A stretch of DNA of 64,000 bases from Oribacterium sp. oral taxon 078 str. F0262 (GTDB lineage Bacteria; Bacillota; Clostridia; Lachnospirales; Lachnospiraceae). Positions 1 through 7,106 of the stretch are shown piece by piece. The translations under genes were made by a program, and so were the position numbers. The notes under the pieces are model-generated. The model had not been told where the DNA came from, did not search any database, and saw nothing but the letters and a program-made list of their open reading frames with translations. Where the stretch lies: positions 502,816-566,815 of the forward strand of contig NZ_GG729933.1 of NCBI RefSeq assembly GCF_000160135.1. The letters are read 5' to 3'. The number at the start of each line of letters is the position of its first letter. The stretch's first letter is position 1.

Positions 1-2
1 TC

Positions 3-503
3 CGCTCACCGACCTGTACGCCATTGGACGAAAAGGTGGGGAGAGAGCTCGCAAAGATCGCCGGAGTCGAGATCGAAAAATACGCGCTGGAGATGTTTTC
101 CGCGGGATCCGATCTGAAGGGGAAGACGGATAAGGAGATTTTCTATCAGGATTTCAAGCATTTCAGCGCGGGAAAGCTCAGCTTCGGTGTGAGCCAGGTC
201 ACTTCCCTGAATGAGCAGGAGCTGAAGGAGCTTGAGCCGAGACTTCTTCGCTTCATGCGGGAGGCGATGCAGCAGGAGGGGCTTGATATGAGCTTTGTCA
301 TGCTGACCAATATCCTGGACCAGGATACGAGGCTTCTCGCGGTTGGAAACGGCGCGGAGCAGCTTGTGGAGAATGCCTTCGGACTGAGCCCGGAAAAGGC
401 GGACAGCGGGACAGACGGCGCAAGCTCCGTCCTTCTCCGGGGCGTGGTCTCCCGGAAGAAGCAGCTGATTCCTCCTCTCACGCTCTTTGCGGAGCAGCTG
501 TAA
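3..503 (+). CDS. ppaC: Manganese-dependent inorganic pyrophosphatase, C-terminal half (5' end outside window)
   Basis: Hydrolyses pyrophosphate to phosphate in the cytoplasm, pulling biosynthetic reactions forward. Only the last 166 residues are present; family members are about 310 residues, so roughly the first half lies before the window. The reading frame is open from base 3 and begins RSPTCTPLDEKVGRELAK, the linker after the DHH domain. The rest is a DHHA2 domain, with the substrate-binding SRKKQ motif near the C-terminus (SRKKQLIPPL). The stop codon lies in the loop of an intrinsic terminator, so this gene ends its transcription unit. No internal start is proposed because the frame runs off the window edge. 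Confidence 0.92.
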   Translation, partial: RSPTCTPLDEKVGRELAKIAGVEIEKYALEMFSAGSDLKGKTDKEIFYQDFKHFSAGKLSFGVSQVTSLNEQELKELEPRLLRFMREAMQQEGLDMSFVMLTNILDQDTRLLAVGNGAEQLVENAFGLSPEKADSGTDGASSVLLRGVVSRKKQLIPPLTLFAEQL

Positions 504-519
504 AAGCTGCCGCTTTTTT
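489..519 (+). terminator. Intrinsic terminator of ppaC
   Basis: Stem GCAGCT (494-499) pairs with AGCTGC (505-510), extended by GCG/CGC past a two-base bulge, and is followed by six T (514-519). The TAA stop codon (501-503) sits in the loop, so coding sequence and terminator overlap. Confidence 0.75.
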
Positions 520-531
520 CCTGTTTTCCGG

Positions 532-841
532 CTGTGAACGGGAGCATCCCAAATCCCCTTTCTCTGAGCCGGAGGTGAGATCCCCTTGGCGGAGAAGCTT
601 GGCGGACGGGAGCATCCCGAGTCCTCTCTATCTGCGCTGGAAGTTGATTTTCCATCAGCGGGGAAGTTTGTGGGACAGGAGCAGCTCGAGTCCCCTTTCG
701 CCGAGCCGGAGGTGAGCTCCCTTCGGCGGAGAAGCTTGGCGGACGGGAGCATCCCAAGTCCTCCCTATCTGCACTGGAAGTTAATTTTCCATCAGCGGGG
801 GAGTTCGGCGGACGAAAGCGTCCCGAGTACCCCTTTTGCTG
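532..841. repeat. 137-bp tandem repeat (two full copies plus a partial one)
   Basis: Copy 1 spans 568-704 and copy 2 spans 705-841; they share for example GGCGGACGGGAGCATCCC at 601 and 738 and TTTTCCATCAGCGGGG. A partial copy precedes them (about 532-567), and each unit contains a weaker internal half-repeat. The units fill the 413-bp gap between ppaC and the kinase-like gene. Open frames through them (for example 586-909) are compositionally unlike the real genes and have no recognisable domain, so I treat the region as non-coding. Function unknown. Confidence 0.75.
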
Positions 842-916
842 AGGGCGGGAGTCCAGGCCCTCCGCCTGTGATTTTCCGGACGGCGGACAGCGCCGCAAAC
901 GGTCTGTGAGGTAAAG

Positions 917-1420
917 ATGAGAAATTTGACGATGATCGGGATGCCGTCCAGCGGGAAGAGCGTGATCGGAGTGCTCCTCGCCAAGCGGCTTGGGATGAGC
1001 TTCCTGGACCTGGACCTTTTGATCCAGGAGCGGAGCGGGAAGCTGCTCAGACAGCTCATAGAGGAACATGGAAGGGAGGGCTTTCTTCGGATTGAGGAGG
1101 GCTATGCCTCTGCGCTCTCCGTCCAAAACACCGTGATCTCCCCGGGGGGCTCGATCTGCTATGAGAGAGAGGCGATGCGGCATCTTCGGGAGATCTCCAC
1201 GATCATTTATCTGGATATCAGCTATCCGGAGATGGAGAGGCGGATCGGGGATGTCACGGCGCGCGGCGTTGCGATCCCCGAGGGATATACGCTTTTGGAT
1301 CTCTATCGGGAGAGAGCGGCGCTCTATGAGAAGGACGCGGATATCCGGATCGATGAGGAGGGGCTTAGTCCCGAGGAGACGGCGGAGAGGATCATAGAGC
1401 TCCTCGGTAAGAGAGGATAG
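917..1420 (+). CDS. Shikimate kinase-family small-molecule kinase
   Basis: A 167-residue P-loop kinase of the shikimate kinase fold, which would transfer ATP phosphate to a small hydroxyl substrate. Seen: Walker A GMPSSGKS at residues 8-15, the LDLDLLIQE segment in the place of the substrate-binding Asp, GFLRIEE resembling the GE..FR..E motif, SPGGS in place of the usual GGG loop, and the lid/LYEKDAD region near the C-terminus. Length fits the family. The motifs are looser than in canonical AroK, so it may be a paralogue with another substrate; I leave the symbol empty. It starts 13 bases upstream-coupled to the GTPase gene (12-nt gap) and is probably co-transcribed with it. ATG at 917 follows a GAGGTAA-type ribosome site. 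Confidence 0.7.
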   Translation: MRNLTMIGMPSSGKSVIGVLLAKRLGMSFLDLDLLIQERSGKLLRQLIEEHGREGFLRIEEGYASALSVQNTVISPGGSICYEREAMRHLREISTIIYLDISYPEMERRIGDVTARGVAIPEGYTLLDLYRERAALYEKDADIRIDEEGLSPEETAERIIELLGKRG

Positions 1421-1432
1421 GGAGGAGAAGAG

Positions 1433-4168
1433 ATGGAGCGCCTTGTGATCGGAATTCTGGCCCCGGTGGACGCCGGAAAGACCAGCCTCTCGGAGGCGTT
1501 TCTCTACCGGGGCGGCCTGCTGCGCTCTCCCGGAAGAGTGGATCACCGGGACAGTTACCTCGACACGGAGAGGCTTGAGAGGGAGCGGGGCATCACAATT
1601 TTTTCAAAGCAGGCGGTGTTTTCCATCGGGGAGAAGACAATCACGCTTCTCGATACGCCGGGGCACGCGGATTTCTCCGCGGAGATGGAGCGGGCGCTCT
1701 CCGTCCTGGACTATGCGATTCTCCTTATAAGCGGGACGGATGGTGTACAGGGCTACACAAAGACGCTCTTTCGACTTCTGGAGAGCCGGGGCATCCCCTG
1801 CTTTTTTTTCGTAAATAAAATGGACCGTCCCGGGACGGATAGGGCGAAGCTCCTCGCGGAGCTCCGGGAGAGCTTTGGCTCTGAGATTCTGGACTTCTCC
1901 TCCGCCCTTTCGGAAGGGGAAGGGGAGCTCATGCCGGAGCCTGCGGATTTTCCCTCCCTCCCGCCGGAGCTCCTCGAAAGCCTCTCTCTCACAGAGGAGA
2001 GCGCCATGGAGGAATACCTCTCCTCCGGGAAGCTTCCCCTGTCTCGCATACAGGAGCTCTTCCAAAGGAGGCGCTTCTTTCCGATTTTCTTTGGCTCTGC
2101 GCTTAAGCTGGAGGGAATCTCTCCTCTTCTCCTTGGGATTTTCTTTCTGATGAAGGAGCCCTCCTTCCCCGCTTCCCGCGGGCTTTCCGCCAGGGTCTTT
2201 AAGATCTCTCGGGATGAGAAGGGGAGGAGACTCAGCTTTCTGAAGCTTCGGAGCGGAAAAATTCAAAAAAGGCAGGAGCTTCTCCCGGGGGAGAAGATCA
2301 CCGGGATCCGGCTCTACAGCGGGGCGGGCTATGAGGAGCTCTCGGAGGCGGAGCCCGGCATGCTGGTTGCGCTCACCGGAATCCGGAGCCTTTATGCGGG
2401 GCAGAGCATCGGGGAGGAGGGGGAGGAGAGCAGGAGCTCCTCCGAAGCGGTCCTGGAGTACAGTCTTTACCCGGCGGAGGGAGGAGAGGAGGAGATTCGG
2501 GAGCTGTATCGAAGAATCCGGGAGCTCTCGGAGGAATTTCCGGAGCTTCACTTAAGCTATGACTCCGAGCTCCCCGAGATCCGCCTTCGCCTGATGGGGG
2601 AGGTCCAGACCGAGATCCTGGGGGAGCTGATCCGGGAGCGCTTCGGTACGGAGGTGTGCTTTGGGGAGGGCCGGATCCTCTATCGAGAGACGATCGGAAG
2701 GATCGCGGAGGGGGTCGGGCACTTCGAGCCGCTCCGCCATTATGCGGAGGTGCATCTTCTTTTGGAGCCCCTGCCCCGCGGCTCCGGGACCGAGCTCCGG
2801 ACGCTCTGCCCTTTGGATACTCTCTCCGGGGAGAAGCAGCGGCAGATTCTGGAGCTTCTCTCCTCGGAGGAGTTTCCCGGCGTGCTGGGGGGCTTTCCCA
2901 TCACAGACCTAAGGATCAGCCTGCTCAGCGGAAAGGCCAGCGAAAAGCATACGGATGGGGGAGATTTCCGGGAGGCGGCGATCCGGGCCCTCCGGCAGGG
3001 GCTTCGCAGGGCGGAATCTCTGCTTCTCGAACCCTGGTACCGATATAGGATGGAGCTCCCCCCGGAGTCCCTGGGGAGAGCGATGACAGAGCTTTCAAAG
3101 AGGGGACTTGAGCCGGCCTCTCCGGAGATCCGCGGGGAAAGCGCCTTTCTTTCCGGAGAGGGGCCGCTCTCCTCGCTTTTTTCCTATGAGCGGGAGTTTC
3201 GGGAGATGTCCCGAGGGAGGGGGAAGCTCTCTATGGACTTTCTCGGCTATCGCGGCTGTCCGGAAGAGAGGGAGCTTCTCTCCGAATGGGGTTATGATCC
3301 GGATTCGGATCTCCGTTACCCCTCCTCCTCCGTTTTCTGCCTGCACGGCAATAGCCGCATCATCCCCTGGGATCAGGTGGAGAAATATATGCATCTTCCG
3401 CCCTATCTCGAAAGGGAGAGGAGAGAGGAGGAGAGCGGAGAAGGAGAAGGGACGCGGAGAGATCCGGAAGAGGGCTTTCGGAAGGCGGGGCATTATATCG
3501 GGGATCAGGAGCTGGAGGAAATCTTCGTCCGGACCTACGGGCCGGTCCGGGACCGTGCTGCAGAGGCGGAGGCCGCGGGGAAGAGGACGAGCTTTGAGAA
3601 AACGCGGGCGGAGAATCTGAGAAGGGAGAGGGAGATACGGGAGGAGCGGGAAAAGAAGGGCGCCCCGGAGAGAGGAGAGGAAGCTCTCATCGTGGACGGC
3701 TATAACATGATCCATGCCTTTCCCGCTCTCCGGGAGATCGCGGAGGAGAATCTGGACAGCGCGAGGGAAAAGCTTCTGGAGCGGCTTTCCAACTATCGGG
3801 CCTACAGCGGAAAGAATGTGATCCTGGTCTTTGATGCCTACCGGCTGGAGCGCCATCCCGTAGAGACGGCGCTTCGCTCCGGGGTCCGCGTCGTATTTAC
3901 AAAGGAGGCGCAGACGGCGGATCAGTACATCGAGGAGCTCAGCCGCCGCCTTTCGGAGGAGGGAGGGAGAGTGGAGGTCGCGAGCGGGGACCGGCTTGTC
4001 CAGCTCATCGCCTGGTCCGGAAGAGGGGTCAGCATCCTCTCCGCCGCGGATCTTGAGAGAGAGCTTGAGAGGGTTGAGGAGGAGATCCGGAGGGAGCATC
4101 TCCGCTTTGACTCCGCGCCGAGAGGGAGCCTCAGCGGAAGAGGCATACTGCCGGATGAGAAATCATGA
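1433..4168 (+). CDS. TetM/EF-G-like translational GTPase fused to a Rae1/YacP-type NYN nuclease domain
   Basis: A 911-residue two-part protein. The N-terminal part is a ribosomal-protection-type GTPase: Walker A APVDAGKT (10-17), RERGITI switch I, DTPGHADF (G3), NKMD (G4), followed by EF-G-like domains to about residue 650. A charged, probably helical linker (about 670-745, rich in Glu, Arg and Lys) leads to a NYN/PIN-like domain from about 751, with acidic residues in IVDGYNMI, VFDAYR, TADQYIEEL and ASGDRLVQL, the pattern of YacP. B. subtilis YacP (Rae1) is a ribosome-associated endoribonuclease, so a GTPase that binds the ribosome joined to such a nuclease is functionally coherent. Tetracycline resistance should not be assumed. 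Preceded by GGAGGAG ribosome site; followed by a terminator. Confidence 0.85.
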   Translation: MERLVIGILAPVDAGKTSLSEAFLYRGGLLRSPGRVDHRDSYLDTERLERERGITIFSKQAVFSIGEKTITLLDTPGHADFSAEMERALSVLDYAILLISGTDGVQGYTKTLFRLLESRGIPCFFFVNKMDRPGTDRAKLLAELRESFGSEILDFSSALSEGEGELMPEPADFPSLPPELLESLSLTEESAMEEYLSSGKLPLSRIQELFQRRRFFPIFFGSALKLEGISPLLLGIFFLMKEPSFPASRGLSARVFKISRDEKGRRLSFLKLRSGKIQKRQELLPGEKITGIRLYSGAGYEELSEAEPGMLVALTGIRSLYAGQSIGEEGEESRSSSEAVLEYSLYPAEGGEEEIRELYRRIRELSEEFPELHLSYDSELPEIRLRLMGEVQTEILGELIRERFGTEVCFGEGRILYRETIGRIAEGVGHFEPLRHYAEVHLLLEPLPRGSGTELRTLCPLDTLSGEKQRQILELLSSEEFPGVLGGFPITDLRISLLSGKASEKHTDGGDFREAAIRALRQGLRRAESLLLEPWYRYRMELPPESLGRAMTELSKRGLEPASPEIRGESAFLSGEGPLSSLFSYEREFREMSRGRGKLSMDFLGYRGCPEERELLSEWGYDPDSDLRYPSSSVFCLHGNSRIIPWDQVEKYMHLPPYLERERREEESGEGEGTRRDPEEGFRKAGHYIGDQELEEIFVRTYGPVRDRAAEAEAAGKRTSFEKTRAENLRREREIREEREKKGAPERGEEALIVDGYNMIHAFPALREIAEENLDSAREKLLERLSNYRAYSGKNVILVFDAYRLERHPVETALRSGVRVVFTKEAQTADQYIEELSRRLSEEGGRVEVASGDRLVQLIAWSGRGVSILSAADLERELERVEEEIRREHLRFDSAPRGSLSGRGILPDEKS

Positions 4169-4194
4169 AAAGCGGGGCGCTGTCCCGCTTTTTT
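4169..4194 (+). terminator. Intrinsic terminator of the GTPase-NYN gene
   Basis: Stem AAAGCGGG (4169-4176), loop GCGCTGT, stem CCCGCTTT (4184-4191), then more T. It begins directly after the TGA at 4166-4168. Confidence 0.85.
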
Positions 4195-4472
4195 CAGCAA
4201 AGAAGTGCTTCAGCTCGCTCTGAGGCAGCCTGGCAGCGGGCTTCTTCACTCCCTGCATCCTGACAGCTATTCGGATTTCAGGTCCGCTGTCCTGCGGCTT
4301 TCCCCGCCTGCGTTTCAGCTTGTCTTTCGCCCGGCGATCGGCTTTTTCAAGATCGTTTCTCTGCCGCTTTCCAGCAGTTTAAGCGAGAGCTTTCCCCGCT
4401 CAGTCCGTCTCTCTGTTTTGATCGTTTATCTTTTTGAAAGTAAACGAATGTTTGTGAAAATTTTACCTATCG
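4195..4472. other. Intergenic region without a supported gene
   Basis: Between the terminator and the mobAB promoter. A reading frame that runs 4205-4615 overlaps the promoter and mobAB and resembles no family, so it is not called. The last part, from about 4420, turns AT-rich as it enters the promoter. Confidence 0.5.
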
Positions 4473-4500
4473 TTGATATTTTGGTAAAAGATGATATGAT
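4473..4500 (+). promoter_or_regulatory. Sigma-A promoter of the molybdenum cofactor/formate dehydrogenase operon
   Basis: TTGATA (4473-4478), 16-bp spacer, TATGAT (4495-4500), in an AT-rich stretch that contrasts with the GC-rich surroundings. It lies 70 bp before the mobAB start. Confidence 0.7.
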
Positions 4501-4569
4501 AAATTATGAGAATTATTTCAAAACAGAATATAGAGCGGAGAAAAATAGGCAATATATCATAAAAATGGG

Positions 4570-5679
4570 ATGGAAGACAGAGGAAAAGAAAAAATCAAAG
4601 AATCCAGCTGCGTGATCCTCGCGGGGGGAAAAAGCCGCCGCATGGGCTCTCCGAAGTCGGAGCTTCGCATCGGTTCTCTCAGCTTTTTGGACAAGCTGGT
4701 CTATGAACTCAGCAGCTTTCCGGAGCTTCTTATCTCGGTGGACAGGAGAGAGAGCCATCCGGACATAGCTTATCCCATGGTGGAGGATCTCTATCCGGAC
4801 TGCGGCCCGCTGGGAGGGCTCTGCAGCGCATTGAGGAGCTGCCGTTTTCCGCTCCTCTTCGTACTTCCCTGCGATGTCCCGCTTTTCTCCGAAGAGCTTG
4901 CGGCCTGTCTTCTTCGGGAGATGACGGAGGACGCGGACTGTGTGATCTCCGAGACGGAGGATGGGAGGCTGCATCCCTTCTGCGCTGTCTACCGGAGCTC
5001 CTGCCTCCCCGCGCTGGAGGAAGCGATCTCCCGAGGAGAGCTGAAGATGCTCCGCTGTCTCGAGAAGCTCAGGACGAAGATCTTCCGGGCCGGGAGGGAA
5101 TCCTGGCGCTATCGGAATATCAATACGCCGGCGGATTACGCCTCTCTCTCCGGCAGAAGGAGAAGTGTCCTCGCGGTCTCCGCTTACAAAAATTCCGGAA
5201 AAACCGCTTTGATCGAGCGCCTGATCCCGGAGCTTTCGAGGCGGGGAATCCGCGTGATGACGGTGAAGCACGACGGACATTGCTATGAGCCGGATATCCC
5301 GGGAAAGGACAGCTACCGCTTTTTTCAGGCGGGCGCGGAGGCCTCTTTGATCTTTGATTCTGAAAAATATTCTCTCAGCCGGAGAGGGGAGCTGAGCGCC
5401 GCGGAGCTCTTCCGGATCTCAGAGGGGGTGGACCTCATCCTCCTGGAGGGCTTTAAGTGGACGGATTACCCGAAGATCGAGGTGCTCCGTAGGGAGACGG
5501 GGAAGGGAGCGATCGAGGGGCTCAGCCGAAGGCTTGCCTATGTGACGGATTGGGAGAGAGAGGAGCTTCCTCTTCAGGGAGAGAAGGTATTTGGGATGAA
5601 TGAGATCTCCGCGATCGCCGATTTCATTGAGGCGGAGTATCGGAGTCATCATCTGGAAGAAAGTGAGCTTTATCTATGA
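4570..5679 (+). CDS. mobAB: MobA-MobB fusion: molybdenum cofactor guanylyltransferase plus GTP-binding partner
   Basis: The MobA half (about 12-195) attaches GMP to molybdopterin to make the guanine dinucleotide cofactor that formate dehydrogenase binds. It carries the signature LAGGKSRRMG (17-26) and a PCDVP metal-site segment. The MobB half (about 200-355) has a P-loop in SAYKNSGKT and the VKHDGH segment; MobB assists MobA. The two are separate genes in E. coli, so this 369-residue protein is a natural fusion. An ATG five bases earlier is in another frame. The stop overlaps the moeA start by 4 nt (ATGA), so translation is coupled. First gene of the cofactor/Fdh operon. Confidence 0.93.
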   Translation: MEDRGKEKIKESSCVILAGGKSRRMGSPKSELRIGSLSFLDKLVYELSSFPELLISVDRRESHPDIAYPMVEDLYPDCGPLGGLCSALRSCRFPLLFVLPCDVPLFSEELAACLLREMTEDADCVISETEDGRLHPFCAVYRSSCLPALEEAISRGELKMLRCLEKLRTKIFRAGRESWRYRNINTPADYASLSGRRRSVLAVSAYKNSGKTALIERLIPELSRRGIRVMTVKHDGHCYEPDIPGKDSYRFFQAGAEASLIFDSEKYSLSRRGELSAAELFRISEGVDLILLEGFKWTDYPKIEVLRRETGKGAIEGLSRRLAYVTDWEREELPLQGEKVFGMNEISAIADFIEAEYRSHHLEESELYL

Positions 5680-6887
5680 TACAAACGGTGCGGGAGGCAT
5701 GGGAGCTTTGGGAGAGGCTCGATGCCGCAGTGCAGAGTGAGGAGGTCCCTTTGGAGGAGGCCTTCGGGCGGGTGCTCGCGGAGGATGTCATCGCGGGGCG
5801 GGATGTGCCCGCCTTTCGGAGGAGCCCCTACGACGGCTATGCGCTTTCCTCGGCAGACAGCCGGGGAGCAAGCCGGGAAAGGCCCGCCGTATTTCACGTC
5901 AATGAAGAGGTCCCGGCGGGCAGTGTCCCGCGTCTCCCCATCCGGCCCGGTACAGCGACGAGAGTGATGACCGGCGCGATGCTTCCGGAGGGCGCGGACT
6001 GCGTCGTAAAGTATGAGCTTACGGAGTTTACGGAGAGGGAGCTTAGGATTTTTTCTCCGCTTTCCCCGGGGAATATCGTGGAAATCGGGGAGGATGTCCA
6101 AAGGGGAGAGAGGATTCTCGAAGCGGGAAAGCGGATCTTTGGCGGAGGGGCCGCCCTCGCCGCAGGGCAGGGACTCCGAAGTCTCCGGGTCTTCCGAAGA
6201 CCGGTCGTCGGGATTTTGGGCACGGGGGATGAGCTCTGCGAGAGGGAGGAGGAGCTCTGCGAGGGAAAGATCCTGAGCACAAACGGCTATCTTCTCTCCG
6301 ACTGCCTCCGCTTCTTCCCGATCCTCCCGAGGGATTTCGGTATAGTGCGGGACAGCGCGGAGAAGATCGCGGAAAGGATCGAGGAGGCCCTGAAGGACTG
6401 CGATCTCCTTCTCACAACGGGCGGGGTCTGTACGGGAGACTATGACTGCCTCCCGGAGGCCATGGAAAGACTCTCCGCGGAGATTTTCTTCCACGGGCTT
6501 CCCTTTAAGCCCGGGGGAGCGCTGCTCTGCGGCAGGGCTCTGGGAAAGCCGGTTTTCTGCCTCTCCGGAAATCCCGGCTCCGCGGCTACGGCTCTTCTCT
6601 ACGTCTGCGCGCCGTATCTTAGGAAGCTCTGCGGTCTTTCCGAGATTTCCTTCCGGGAGGGCTATGCCAGGATGAGTGAGGATTTTCCGAAGCCGAGCAG
6701 GAGAACCCGGATCCTGAAGGGAAGGCTTTCTCTCTCGGAGGAGCTTCGTTTTGAGCCCCTCTCAAATCAGAGAAACGGCGCCGTCTCTTCCATGGAGGGC
6801 TTCGATCTCCTGGCGGAGATTCCGGCCGGCACGCCTCCTCTCCGGGCGGGGGACAGGGTGAAGATCTATCAGATCCGAGGGGGATGA
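5676..6887 (+). CDS. moeA: Molybdopterin molybdenumtransferase MoeA
   Basis: Inserts molybdenum (molybdate) into adenylylated molybdopterin. 403 residues, the normal family length. Seen: the N-terminal PAFRRSPYDGYAL segment, TRVMTGAMLPEGADCVV, and the MoCF-binding core GILGTGDEL, LSTNGYLL and TTGGVCTGDYD, followed by PFKPGG and FCLSGNPGSA, then a C-terminal beta domain. Overlaps mobAB by four bases. Together with mobAB it supplies the finished cofactor to the formate dehydrogenase encoded downstream. No moaA, moaC or moaE genes are in the window, so molybdopterin synthesis itself must be elsewhere. Confidence 0.95.
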   Translation: MIQTVREAWELWERLDAAVQSEEVPLEEAFGRVLAEDVIAGRDVPAFRRSPYDGYALSSADSRGASRERPAVFHVNEEVPAGSVPRLPIRPGTATRVMTGAMLPEGADCVVKYELTEFTERELRIFSPLSPGNIVEIGEDVQRGERILEAGKRIFGGGAALAAGQGLRSLRVFRRPVVGILGTGDELCEREEELCEGKILSTNGYLLSDCLRFFPILPRDFGIVRDSAEKIAERIEEALKDCDLLLTTGGVCTGDYDCLPEAMERLSAEIFFHGLPFKPGGALLCGRALGKPVFCLSGNPGSAATALLYVCAPYLRKLCGLSEISFREGYARMSEDFPKPSRRTRILKGRLSLSEELRFEPLSNQRNGAVSSMEGFDLLAEIPAGTPPLRAGDRVKIYQIRGG

Positions 6888-6995
6888 GGAAGCTGAGCCC
6901 GTCACAGGGCCCGGGAGCGGAGCGGGGGAGCTTCAGGAGAGTTTTTCCCGCCCGGTATCCCGCGGAATGCACGAAGTTTCAGGAGGAAGAATGAG

Positions 6996-7106
6996 ATGAA
7001 TTTGTCAGGAAAAGGAGCAGGGAGTCATGCCTGCGCTCCGCAGCAGCGGGGGATGACAGGGGGAAAGGTCATGCCGCCGCGATTTAGAACAGGGAGGAGA
7101 GAATGA
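6996..7106 (+). CDS. Possible 36-residue small protein or translational leader before the Fdh electron-transfer gene
   Basis: ATG at 6996 follows AGGAGG (6981-6986) at good spacing, and the frame ends at TGA 7104-7106, overlapping the next ATG at 7103 (ATGA). It would start MNLSGKGAGSHACAPQQRGM and end in a basic tail. The arrangement suggests translational coupling within the 215-bp gap after moeA. There is no homology I recognise, and a chance open frame is possible. Confidence 0.3.
   Translation: MNLSGKGAGSHACAPQQRGMTGGKVMPPRFRTGRRE

Noticed and set aside
586-909. 107-codon frame in the 137-bp repeat
   Set aside because: It follows the repeat composition, with no domain and no ribosome site.
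146-1546. 466-codon minus-strand frame over ppaC, the 137-bp repeat and the kinase-like gene
   Set aside because: It runs antisense to two genes with recognised domains and has no family resemblance.
1433-4168. Tetracycline resistance gene tet(M)-like
   Set aside because: Only the GTPase part is similar; the C-terminal nuclease domain and chromosomal context with no mobile genes argue against acquired resistance.
4205-4615. 136-codon frame before mobAB
   Set aside because: It covers the promoter and enters mobAB in another frame; composition changes abruptly within it.
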